Shown here: piece after piece, positions 1 through 7,183 of the stretch
Position numbering within the stretch: the first letter of the stretch is position 1
Layout of the letters: every line of letters starts with the position of its first letter
Origin: RYN-230 sp963834515
GTDB lineage: Bacteria > Actinomycetota > Actinomycetes > Streptosporangiales > Streptosporangiaceae
Length of the DNA stretch: 64,000 nt
Direction of reading: 5' to 3'
Assembly: GCA_963834515.1 (NCBI GenBank)
Contig: CAWICB010000009.1
Location: 310,001 to 374,000, forward strand
Position numbers and translations under genes: made by a program
Notes under the pieces: model-generated
Database searches by the model: none
What the model was told of the DNA's origin: nothing
What the model saw: only the letters and a program-made list of their open reading frames with translations

Positions 1-1179
1 GGCGCGGTCGGTATCGCGACCGCGCTGCTGGCCCAGGTCACGTTCCTGCCCGCGCTGCTCCTGGTGTTCGGCCGGGCGGCGTTCTGGCCCCGGATCCCGC
101 GGGCCGGCCAGGCCGGGCACGAGGAGTCCCGGCTGTGGTCCCGGGCCGGCCAGCGGGTGGCCCGCCACCCCGGCTGGACCACCCTGGTGGCCGCGGTGCT
201 GCTCGGCGCGGTGTGCCTCAGCCTGGCCGCGGTGCGCATCACCAACAATCCGCTGGACACCGTGAAGGGTCGCCCGGGCAGCGTGACCGGCGCGAACCTG
301 CTGGCCGAGCACTACGGGGCGGGGGTCAACGACCCGCTGACCGTGCTGGCCCGGCCGGCCGACGGGAGCGCAGCCGCCACGGCGGCCCGGGCCACCGGCG
401 GCGTCGCCACCGTCACGCCCAGCGGGCCGGTGGGCGGTTATGCCAGCTACTCGGTCACCCTGTCCGTGCCGCCATACCGGCCAGCCGGATCGGCCGCGAT
501 CCAGGACCTGCGCCGCCGCCTGGACCGCGCCGCGCCAGGCTCGCTGGTGGGCGGTGGGCCGGCCATCCAGTACGACATCACCCAGGCCGCCCACCGCGAC
601 ACCTGGCTGCTGTTCCCACTGGTCTTCGCGGTCATCTTCGTGATCATCGCGGTGCTGCTTCAGGCCATCGTGGCGCCGCTGGTACTAGTCGCCACGACCG
701 CGCTCAGTTTCGCCGCCGCGTTCGGGCTGGCCGACCTGATCTGGCGGTACGGGTTCGGCTACGCGGGCGTCGAGGCCCAGCTGCCGCTGTACATCTTCAT
801 CTTCCTGGTCGCGCTCGGGGTGGACTACAACATCTTCCTCAGCGCCCGGATCCGCGAGGAAGCCCGGCAGCTCGGCACGAGGCAGGGCACGCTGCGCGGG
901 CTGGCCGTGACCGGCGGGGTGATCACCGCGGCGGGGATCGTGATGGCCGGCACGTTCGCCGCGCTCACCCAGCTGCCGTCCGTGCCCGTGGCCGAGGTCG
1001 GCATCGCGGTGGCTGTGGGCGTGCTGCTCGACACCCTGCTGGTCCGCACCGTGCTGGTGCCGGCCGCCCTGCTCACGCTCGGCGAGCGGGCCTGGTGGCC
1101 GTCCCGGCCCGGCGGGGCGGACCGCAGGCCAGGGCCCCGGCTGGCCCGGTCCCGGCCGGCCACCACGCCAGCCGACTGA
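1..1179 (+). CDS. MMPL/RND-family membrane transporter, C-terminal part (5' end outside window)
   Basis: The reading frame is open from the first base and ends at TGA 1177-1179, so only the C-terminal ~392 residues are present. A TM helix at the left edge is followed by a long extracytoplasmic loop and then a cluster of hydrophobic helices. One cluster segment reads LGVDYNIFLSARIREE, the family's typical intramembrane Asp-containing stretch. MMPL proteins are proton-driven exporters of lipids or hydrophobic compounds in the inner membrane. The substrate cannot be told from this part. The C-terminal tail is short, basic and Pro-rich. The gene converges on the response regulator, with a strong hairpin between them. 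Confidence 0.9.
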   Translation, partial: GAVGIATALLAQVTFLPALLLVFGRAAFWPRIPRAGQAGHEESRLWSRAGQRVARHPGWTTLVAAVLLGAVCLSLAAVRITNNPLDTVKGRPGSVTGANLLAEHYGAGVNDPLTVLARPADGSAAATAARATGGVATVTPSGPVGGYASYSVTLSVPPYRPAGSAAIQDLRRRLDRAAPGSLVGGGPAIQYDITQAAHRDTWLLFPLVFAVIFVIIAVLLQAIVAPLVLVATTALSFAAAFGLADLIWRYGFGYAGVEAQLPLYIFIFLVALGVDYNIFLSARIREEARQLGTRQGTLRGLAVTGGVITAAGIVMAGTFAALTQLPSVPVAEVGIAVAVGVLLDTLLVRTVLVPAALLTLGERAWWPSRPGGADRRPGPRLARSRPATTPAD

Positions 1180-1193
1180 GCCCGCACGGTGAC

Positions 1194-1228
1194 CCGGGCA
1201 GGCCGCGACGGGGCCGCGGCCTGCCCGG
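1194..1228. terminator. Intergenic stem-loop between convergent genes
   Basis: A perfect 13-bp stem (1194-1206 with 1216-1228) encloses a 9-nt loop. It lies 15 nt after the MMPL stop and 30 nt before the end of the convergent response regulator. There is no T-tract, as is usual for hairpin terminators in GC-rich actinomycetes. It could serve both genes. Confidence 0.65.
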
Positions 1229-1258
1229 CCACACCGGGCCAGCCCAGGCCCGCCGGGG

Positions 1259-1951
1259 TCAGCCGCCGGGCGAGGCGAGCCGGGCGGCCAGCGCGGCCGC
1301 CTGGGACCGCCGGTGCAGGCCCAGCTTGCCGAGCACCGCGGACACGTAGTTCTTGGCCGTCTTCTCCGACAGGAACATCCGCTCAGCGATCTGCCGGTTG
1401 GTCAGGCCGTCCCCGATCAGGTCGAGCACCCGCTTCTCCTGCGCGGACAGCGCCGACACGGACTGCTCGCTGGCTGATCCTTCGCGCAGCCGGCGCATCA
1501 GCCGCCGGGCGGCATCGGCGTCGAGCGTGGACCCGCCCGCCGCCACCACCCGGACCGCGCCGATCAGCTCGGCCGCGGAGTCCTGCTTCATCACGTAGCC
1601 GGCCGCCCCGGCCATGATGGCGCCCAGCAGCGCCTCATCGTCGCCGTACGCGGTGAGCATCAGGCACGCGGTGCCGGGCAGGGCGGACCGGATCTCCCGG
1701 CATACCGTCACGCCATCCCCGTCCGGCAGCCGGACGTCCAGCAGGGCGACATCCGGCCGCAGCGCCCGCATCCGGCTCAGCCCGGACTCCGCGGTGCCGG
1801 CCTCACCGACCACCTCGATGTCAGGCTCGGCCTCGAGCAGGTTGCGCAGGCCGCGCCGCACCACCTCGTGATCATCGAGCAGGAAGACGCGGGTCAGCCT
1901 GCTGGTGCTATCGGCCTCCGCGCCGGGTTCCTGACTCATGGGGACCCCCAT
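1259..1951 (-). CDS. NarL/FixJ-type response regulator, DevR (DosR)-like
   Basis: This 230-aa protein has an N-terminal receiver domain with acidic pair D26-D27, phospho-acceptor D72 in LLDVRLPDGDG, T100 and K122. A C-terminal LuxR-type helix-turn-helix follows (about 165-225), with LTNRQIAERMFLSEKT and the NYVS...LGKLGLHRRSQAA ending. The order and wording of these motifs closely resemble mycobacterial DevR/DosR, the hypoxia/redox dormancy regulator. Similarity to that subfamily is seen; the hypoxia role is inference. Translation could also start at M5. No sensor kinase is adjacent, so it may be an orphan regulator. The upstream region holds an AT-rich inverted-repeat cluster shared with the divergent polymerase gene. 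Confidence 0.85.
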   Translation of the reverse strand: MGVPMSQEPGAEADSTSRLTRVFLLDDHEVVRRGLRNLLEAEPDIEVVGEAGTAESGLSRMRALRPDVALLDVRLPDGDGVTVCREIRSALPGTACLMLTAYGDDEALLGAIMAGAAGYVMKQDSAAELIGAVRVVAAGGSTLDADAARRLMRRLREGSASEQSVSALSAQEKRVLDLIGDGLTNRQIAERMFLSEKTAKNYVSAVLGKLGLHRRSQAAALAARLASPGG

Positions 1952-1994
1952 CTCTCACAGCCGCCCCACACCGAGCCGTCCGCCACTGATTAGC

Positions 1995-2030
1995 GTACTA
2001 TGAGTACACAGAATAATACTCAGCGTAGTA
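1995..2030. promoter_or_regulatory. AT-rich nested inverted repeats between divergent genes (candidate operator/promoter)
   Basis: GTACTATGAGTAC (1995-2007) is an inverted repeat with a 3-nt centre. A second one, TACTCAGCGTAGTA, lies at 2017-2030. The two are also roughly inverted relative to each other around 2011. The island is much richer in A/T than its surroundings and sits between the divergent response regulator and polymerase genes. This arrangement suits a regulator binding site, but the cognate protein is unknown. Confidence 0.5.
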
Positions 2031-2168
2031 CATACAGCTCAGCGAGTGTATGGACGGCAGGACCGCGGTCCGCCGGGCGGCCCGGGGCGCACCAGCGGCG
2101 GGCGGGCGTTGCGCAGGAAGGGCTGTCCGGGTGGGCCAGGGCCGGCCCGCGGAGCTTATCGTCTGGCT

Positions 2169-3095
2169 ATGGCGGGGGACGTGGCTGAGCTGCAGGCCGG
2201 CGGGCGGACGGTGCGGATCACCAACCCGGGCCGGGTGTACTTCCCGGCCCGCGGCGAGACCAAGCTCGACCTGGCCCGCTACTACCTGTCGGTGGGCGAC
2301 GGCATCGTGCGCGCGCTGCGTGACCGGCCGTGCATGCTGCACCGGTTCCCGGCCGGGGTGAGCGGCGAGAAGGTGCACCAGAAGCGGATCCCCGCAGGCG
2401 CGCCAGACTGGCTGGAGACGGTGCGGGTGAGCTTCCCGCGCTATGGCCGGCACGCCGACGAGCTGTGCGTGACCGAGGTGGCCAGTGTGCTGTGGGCGGT
2501 GCAGATGTCCACCGTGGAGTTCCACCCGTGGAACTCGCGGCGGGCTGACACCGAACGGCCGGACGAATGGCGGATCGACCTGGACCCCATGCCGGACTGC
2601 CCGTTCCCGGTGGTCCGCCGGGTCGCGCACGTGGTGCACGAGGTGCTGGACGAGCTGGGCATCACCGGGTGGCCGAAGACGTCCGGCGGGCACGGGCTGC
2701 ACGTCTACGTGCGGATCGAGCCGCGCTGGGGGTTCGCCGAGGTGCGCCGGGCCGCGCACGCGTTCGCCCGGGAAGTGGAGCGCCGGGCGCCCGGGGACGT
2801 GACCACGGTGTGGTGGCGCAAGGACCGGGACCCGGCCAAGCTGTTCGTGGACTACAACCAGAACGCCCGCGATCACACCATCGCCAGCGCGTACTCGGTG
2901 CGCGGGGTGCCGGAGGGTACCGTGTCCACCCCTCTCCGGTGGGACGAAGTGGACTCCGTCGAGCCGCGGGAGTGCACCATCGCCACCGTGCCCGCGCGGT
3001 TCGCCGAACTGGGCGACCTGCACGCGGGCATCGACGACGCGGCCTACTCGCTCGGCACGCTGCTGGGCTGGGCGGACCGCGACGGCCTGGACTGA
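2169..3095 (+). CDS. LigD-type NHEJ polymerase/primase domain protein (stand-alone)
   Basis: This 308-aa protein matches the archaeo-eukaryotic-primase-like polymerase domain of bacterial LigD, used to fill ends and add ribonucleotides during non-homologous end joining. Visible motifs are the metal-binding RIDLDP (D137, D139), KTSGGHGLHVYV (170-181), and the third aspartate D228 in FVDYNQNARDHT. These match the known positions in mycobacterial PolDom. No ligase or phosphoesterase domain is attached, and neither ku nor ligD is in the window. ATG 2169 is chosen because homology begins there; a GGAG lies 14 nt upstream, a rather long spacing. The frame is open further upstream (to 2046), but that part looks non-coding. 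The 3' end overlaps the convergent EamA gene by 52 nt. Confidence 0.88.
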   Translation: MAGDVAELQAGGRTVRITNPGRVYFPARGETKLDLARYYLSVGDGIVRALRDRPCMLHRFPAGVSGEKVHQKRIPAGAPDWLETVRVSFPRYGRHADELCVTEVASVLWAVQMSTVEFHPWNSRRADTERPDEWRIDLDPMPDCPFPVVRRVAHVVHEVLDELGITGWPKTSGGHGLHVYVRIEPRWGFAEVRRAAHAFAREVERRAPGDVTTVWWRKDRDPAKLFVDYNQNARDHTIASAYSVRGVPEGTVSTPLRWDEVDSVEPRECTIATVPARFAELGDLHAGIDDAAYSLGTLLGWADRDGLD

Positions 3096-4288
3096 CCGGT
3101 GGCCTGCCGGCGCTCGCCGGCCCAGGCCGGCTCGACGCCCTCGATCCCGGCCCTGCCGGCCCGCGGCCCGGCCCCGTCTGGCCGCGGCCCGGCCCCGTCT
3201 GACTGCGGCCCGGCCGCACTTGACTGCGGCCCGGCCCCGTCTGACTGCGGCCCGGCCGCACTTGACTGCGGCCCGGCCGCGGCGGGCGCGCCCAGCTCGT
3301 CGAGCCGGACCAGCGCCACGCCAACCAGAATGAACGCCCCGCCGAGGAACTGCATGCCCGTCGGCAGCTGGCCGAGCAGCAGCCAGGCGAACAGGATGGC
3401 GAACAGCACCTCGGCCAGCCCGGCGAACGAGGCCAGCTTGGCGCCCAGCCGGCGGGCGGCACCGATGCCCGCCACGTACGGCACCACCGAGGACACCAGG
3501 GCCAGCCCGGCCACCGGCAGCACCCAGCTGACCTGGTGCCCGAGTAGGGTCACCGGGCCGGTGCGGACGGTCAGCGGCACCAGGCCGGCCCAGCCGAGCA
3601 GGCCCAGGGCGGCACCGCCGGTGCACATCGCGGCCCAGGTCATCGCGATCGGCGGCAGCGGCTCGGCGCGACTCGCGTGGCCGGTGCCGGCCGAGAGCAG
3701 GAAGTAGATGGCCAGGCCGACCGCGGCCAGCAGGCCCCACATCACGCCGAGCGGGTCGATCCGGGCCGTCCCGGTCAGGCCGAGCACCAGGGCCAGCCCG
3801 GCCAGCGCCGCGGCCGTGCCTGCCACAGTGCGCCGGCGGGGCCGCTGGCCGTACCGCAGCCACAGCCAGCCGACCACCAGCAGCACGCCCAGGTACTCCA
3901 GCAGCAGCGCGACGCCGACCGGCAGCCGCTGAATGGCGTTGAAGTAGAACAGCTGGCAGCCCGCCACCGCGATCAGGCCGAACGCGGCCACCCGGGCCGC
4001 GTCCCGGCGCAGCAGGGCCCACCGGCCGCGCAGCTGCACGATCGCGGGGACGGTCAGGATCAGCGCCGACAGGCTGATCCGGGCGGTCACCGCGGCGGCC
4101 GGGCTCCAGCCCGCCTGGATCAGCGCCGAGCCGAACGTGCCCGAGGTGCCGAACGTCGCCGCGGACAGCAGCGCCAGCGCGAGCCCGGCGCCGGCCCGGC
4201 TGGATCCGGCCTGGGATCCGGCCTGGGATCCGGGGCGGGCTGGCGCGGCGGGGCTGGTTCCGGCGCGAGGGCGGCCGATGATGGTCAC
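3044..4288 (-). CDS. EamA/DMT-family transporter with repeat-rich C-terminal tail
   Basis: The 414-aa protein has about ten predicted TM helices in two EamA halves (residues ~35-315), typical of drug/metabolite transporters of the inner membrane. The substrate is unknown. The start is GTG 4288 (GTGACCATC), with GGAG eight nt upstream. After the last helix (VALVRLDELG) comes a tail of roughly 90 residues made of GPQS-type seven-residue repeats. The tail is encoded by a 21-bp tandem repeat and runs 52 nt into the convergent polymerase gene. The tail is probably a late addition through loss of a stop codon. The gene is divergent from a CGNR regulator, with a palindrome between them, suggesting control by that protein. 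Confidence 0.88.
   Translation of the reverse strand: MTIIGRPRAGTSPAAPARPGSQAGSQAGSSRAGAGLALALLSAATFGTSGTFGSALIQAGWSPAAAVTARISLSALILTVPAIVQLRGRWALLRRDAARVAAFGLIAVAGCQLFYFNAIQRLPVGVALLLEYLGVLLVVGWLWLRYGQRPRRRTVAGTAAALAGLALVLGLTGTARIDPLGVMWGLLAAVGLAIYFLLSAGTGHASRAEPLPPIAMTWAAMCTGGAALGLLGWAGLVPLTVRTGPVTLLGHQVSWVLPVAGLALVSSVVPYVAGIGAARRLGAKLASFAGLAEVLFAILFAWLLLGQLPTGMQFLGGAFILVGVALVRLDELGAPAAAGPQSSAAGPQSDGAGPQSSAAGPQSDGAGPRPDGAGPRAGRAGIEGVEPAWAGERRQATGQSRPSRSAQPSSVPSE
3163..3288. repeat. 21-bp tandem repeat (about six copies) within the EamA gene tail
   Basis: Units of 21 bp begin with GCGGCCCGGCC at 3163, 3184, 3205, 3226, 3247 and 3268. Two variants alternate, ending in CCCGTCTGACT or GCACTTGACT, which gives a 42-bp higher-order period. 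The last unit is degenerate. The length is a multiple of three, so copy-number change keeps the transporter frame. Confidence 0.85.
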
Positions 4289-4311
4289 TGGGGTTACTCC
4301 ATCAGGGATCC

Positions 4312-4333
4312 GTAAGTGGTAAAAGCTACTTAC
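4312..4333. promoter_or_regulatory. Palindrome between divergent EamA and CGNR genes (candidate operator)
   Basis: GTAAGT (4312-4317) and ACTTAC (4328-4333) are perfect inverted arms around a 10-bp centre. The site sits 24 nt from the EamA start and 39 nt from the CGNR start. This is suitable for a dimeric repressor controlling both promoters. The CGNR protein is the obvious candidate, by inference. Confidence 0.55.
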
Positions 4334-4371
4334 ACTGGTGACGGTATCGGCGTGGCCCGAAAGGAGTCAAG

Positions 4372-4911
4372 GTGCTTTTTGCCCATGACACCGAGGTGGC
4401 GCTGACCGCTGCCGCGGCGCTGGTCAACACTGGCCGCCGCGTCGAGCAGCTCACTGGCGTGACCGCCCTGGACGAGTTCGCCGCAGCCTGGCGGTGGACC
4501 GGGTCACGCAGTCATAACCAGGCCGAACTCGACGCGGTCCGGCGGCTCCGGCCCCGGCTGGCCCGGCTCTGGGAACTCGGCGAGGACGACGCGGCTGAGC
4601 TGGTCAACACCCTCCTCCGGGAGGCCAACGCACTCCCTCAGCTGGTCAAGCACGACAACTGGGACTACCACCTGCACGCCACTTCGCCGGACGCCCCGCT
4701 GGCTGACCGGATGGCAGTCGAGGCGGCGATGGCGTTCACCGACGTGATCCGGGCCAAACAGCTGGACCGGCTGCGCCGGTGCGCCGCGGCCGGCTGCAGC
4801 AACGTCCACGTCGACCTGTCCAAGAACCGGTCCCGGCGATTCTGCGGCACGGCCTGCGCGAACCGGACCAACGTCGCCGCCTACCGCACCCGGCACGCCG
4901 CCCAGCGCTGA
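4372..4911 (+). CDS. CGNR zinc-finger / ABATE-domain putative transcriptional regulator
   Basis: This 179-aa protein has an N-terminal ABATE-like region (~1-125) and a C-terminal CGNR-type zinc finger. The cysteines are C137, C142, C158 and C162, followed by ANRTNVAAYR, which is the family's CGNR position (here C-A-N-R). Such proteins are considered DNA-binding regulators with a stress- or ligand-sensing N-terminus. The GTG start at 4372 has AAAGGAG five nt upstream. It is divergent from an EamA transporter, a common local-regulator arrangement. Confidence 0.85.
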   Translation: MLFAHDTEVALTAAAALVNTGRRVEQLTGVTALDEFAAAWRWTGSRSHNQAELDAVRRLRPRLARLWELGEDDAAELVNTLLREANALPQLVKHDNWDYHLHATSPDAPLADRMAVEAAMAFTDVIRAKQLDRLRRCAAAGCSNVHVDLSKNRSRRFCGTACANRTNVAAYRTRHAAQR

Positions 4912-5099
4912 TTCCGGGCCCGTGCGCGGCGGCCGGCCCAGCGGCGAATGTGTGCTCAGACTGTCGTGATCGCGACGGTTTCGGCACCCATCTGCCGGGG
5001 CCGGCTGGGTGTTAGCAGAGCTGTGACCAGCGATCCACTTGATGTCGCGGTGGGTTGCTGTCAGGCTGCGGATGGTGTCGTCCGAGCGACGGGAGTGTC

Positions 5100-5963
5100 A
5101 TGCGCCTGCCTGCCCGCCTGAGTGCCATCGCCGTGACCCTGGGACTGGCCCTGGCCTCGCTGACCGCGGCGGCGCCCGCCGACGCGGCGGCGCATTACCC
5201 GGGCGGGGTACGAGCCAAAGGGGCCGCGCTGGAAGACGCGAGCACCGGCACCATGCTGTGGAGCCGGAAGCTGGCCACCGAGCGCCCGATGGGCAGCATC
5301 ACCAAGGTGATGACGGCCGTGATCGTGCTGCAGGCCGGCGACCTGAGGCGGCGGATCAAGGTGCCCTACGCGGTGCTGGGGTACGTCAGGAAATACGACG
5401 CCAGCAACGCCGGGCTGCACCCGGGCGACTGGCTGACCGCGCGGGAGCTGCTTGAAGCGCTGCTGCTGCCCTCCGGGTGCGATGCCGCTTACGCGCTGGC
5501 CAAGGCGTACGGGCCCGGGCTGACCGCGTTCATCGGCAAGATGAACGCCGAGGCGGCCGCGCTGGGCCTGGCGCACACTCACTTCGCCAACTTTGACGGG
5601 CTGCCCTGGCCCACCGAGTACACCACGTACTCCACGCCCGCCGACCTGATCACCCTCGGGCTGGTGGCGATGAAGTACCCGGCGTTCCGCTCGATCGTGG
5701 ACCAGCGCAGCTACCAGCTGGCCGGGAACACCCGGCACCATGCTTATCTGTGGCAGAACACCAACATGTTGCTGAGCAGCTACCCGGGCGTCGTCGGGAT
5801 CAAGACCGGCAACACGCTGGCCGCCGGGTACTGCCTGCTCTTCGCCGCGCAGCGCGGCGGTGTGCTGCTGATCGGGGTCGTGCTGGACAGTTCGGCCACC
5901 GACGACACGGCCAGTTTCAGCGATGCCACCAGGATCCTGAACTGGGGTTTCCGGCACGCCTGA
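5100..5963 (+). CDS. D-alanyl-D-alanine carboxypeptidase (penicillin-binding, serine-type)
   Basis: This 287-aa exported enzyme trims the terminal D-Ala from peptidoglycan pentapeptides. ATG 5100 is chosen because GGGAG lies four nt upstream and a signal peptide starts directly (MRLPARLS, hydrophobic core, cleavage near ADAAAH ~31). The active-site motifs are S66-I-T-K69 (SxxK) and K235-T-G. The middle SxN motif reads SGC (S125-G-C127) instead of SGN, a variant found in some actinomycete homologues as far as I recall. No C-terminal membrane anchor is visible. The gene lies about 100 nt upstream of an MreB-like gene, so both may act on cell-wall shape. Confidence 0.88.
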   Translation: MRLPARLSAIAVTLGLALASLTAAAPADAAAHYPGGVRAKGAALEDASTGTMLWSRKLATERPMGSITKVMTAVIVLQAGDLRRRIKVPYAVLGYVRKYDASNAGLHPGDWLTARELLEALLLPSGCDAAYALAKAYGPGLTAFIGKMNAEAAALGLAHTHFANFDGLPWPTEYTTYSTPADLITLGLVAMKYPAFRSIVDQRSYQLAGNTRHHAYLWQNTNMLLSSYPGVVGIKTGNTLAAGYCLLFAAQRGGVLLIGVVLDSSATDDTASFSDATRILNWGFRHA

Positions 5964-6064
5964 ACCGTCGAGTTACCTCCCGCCACACCCCGCCCCTGGC
6001 GGCAGGCCACAATACTGGGGGAAACTGACGACTTTTACCGGCTTTTCGGGGCAGGGGCGACGCC

Positions 6065-7051
6065 ATGCGGTTGCGATCTGCGGTAGCGATCGACCTGGGC
6101 ACGGTGAACACGCTGGTCAGCGTGGCCGGCCGCGGGCTGATCATCGACGAGCCGTCGGCCATCGCGATAGACCGGGCTAACGGGCACGTGGCCGCGGTCG
6201 GCCTGGCTGCGGACGCACTGGCCGGCAAGGAGCCGCAGAACGTCGAAGTGGTCCACCCGCTCCGCAACGGCGTGGTAGCCGACCTGCAGGCGGCGTCGGC
6301 CATGTTGCAGGGCTTCCTGCGCCGGGCCAAGGTACGCCGTGGCCTGCTGCGCACGTCGGCCGTGATCTGCGTGCCGGGCGGCGCGACCTGGGTGGAACGG
6401 CGGTCGCTGGTGGCCGCGCTGGGTGCGGTCCGGCCGCGGTGCACGGTTCAGCTCGTCGACGAGCCGGTGGCGGCGGCGGCCGGGGCCGGCTTCGATCTCG
6501 CCGAGGGATCCGGCGTGTTCATCGTGGACGTGGGCGGCGGCACGACCGAGGCGGCGGTGGTGGCCGGGGGCCAGATCGTCCGGGCCGAGTCGCTGCGGAT
6601 GGGCGGCAACGCGATGGACGACGCCATCGTGGCCGCGGTCAAATCCGAGCTCGGCCTGCTGCTCGGCCGCAACGCGGCGCGGAGCCTGAAGACCACGCTC
6701 GGCGTGGCCGAGGACGGCACCGGGTGGATGGAAGCCGTCGGCGTGGATGCCGCGCGGCGCACTCCCCGGGTCGAGCACGTGCCCGGCCGCCTGGTCGCCC
6801 GGGCGCTGGAGCACATCATCACGGCGATCGTGGACTGCGTGCAGGAGATGCTGTCCGACATACCGCCGAACCTGGCCGAGGACGTGGTGCGCGGCAAGAT
6901 CAGGCTGGCCGGCGGCGGGGCACTGCTGCCCGGGCTGGCCAACCGGATCGAGGCCGCCACCGAGATCCCGGTCCTGGTGGTGGACGACCCGCTGCGCTGC
7001 GTGGTCCGCGGCGCGGCCGAGATTCTCGAGCACGGCGACGGCCTGGACTGA
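6065..7051 (+). CDS. MreB/Mbl-like actin-family protein
   Basis: The 328-aa protein has the actin/Hsp70 ATPase fold signatures. These are phosphate-1 AIDLGTVNTLV (8-18), phosphate-2 IVDVGGGTTEA (153-163) and the adenosine motif LAGGGALLPG near 286. Length and spacing fit MreB, the cytoskeletal ATPase guiding wall synthesis. Usual partners mreC/mreD are absent, so this may be a paralogue rather than the principal MreB. It is preceded by a carboxypeptidase gene. The TPP riboswitch of the next operon begins about 30 nt downstream. The ATG at 6065 has only a weak G-rich Shine-Dalgarno. Confidence 0.85.
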   Translation: MRLRSAVAIDLGTVNTLVSVAGRGLIIDEPSAIAIDRANGHVAAVGLAADALAGKEPQNVEVVHPLRNGVVADLQAASAMLQGFLRRAKVRRGLLRTSAVICVPGGATWVERRSLVAALGAVRPRCTVQLVDEPVAAAAGAGFDLAEGSGVFIVDVGGGTTEAAVVAGGQIVRAESLRMGGNAMDDAIVAAVKSELGLLLGRNAARSLKTTLGVAEDGTGWMEAVGVDAARRTPRVEHVPGRLVARALEHIITAIVDCVQEMLSDIPPNLAEDVVRGKIRLAGGGALLPGLANRIEAATEIPVLVVDDPLRCVVRGAAEILEHGDGLD

Positions 7052-7079
7052 GCCGACAGCGGGTAGCATCAGACTGGAC

Positions 7080-7180
7080 AACACGGGAGCTCGGGCTGAC
7101 CGGGCTGAGAGGGTGGCTGGCCACCGGCCGCGCGCCACCGACCGTCTGAACCTGACCGGGTAATGCCGGCGTAGGGAGGC
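7080..7180 (+). promoter_or_regulatory. TPP riboswitch (THI element)
   Basis: The conserved TPP-aptamer blocks are all visible: ACGGGAGCTC near 7083, GGGCTGAGAGGG (7101-7112), and TCTGAACCTGACCGGG then TAATGCCGGCGTAGGGAGG (7145-7179). A variable GC-rich helix (~7113-7139) separates them. The 3' aptamer segment runs directly into the AGGGAGG Shine-Dalgarno of the NCS1 permease, four nt from its GTG. Thiamine diphosphate binding is therefore expected to block translation initiation. Confidence 0.93.
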
Positions 7181-7183
7181 GCC

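Noticed and set aside
1998..4022. 674-codon open frame on the minus strand opposite the polymerase gene
   Set aside because: It is an antisense shadow of the polymerase and EamA genes with Arg/Gly/Ala/Pro-biased composition and no domain.
4955..4975. Short palindromic stretch TCGTGATCGCGA upstream of the carboxypeptidase gene
   Set aside because: The symmetry is imperfect and of a length expected by chance in GC-rich DNA.
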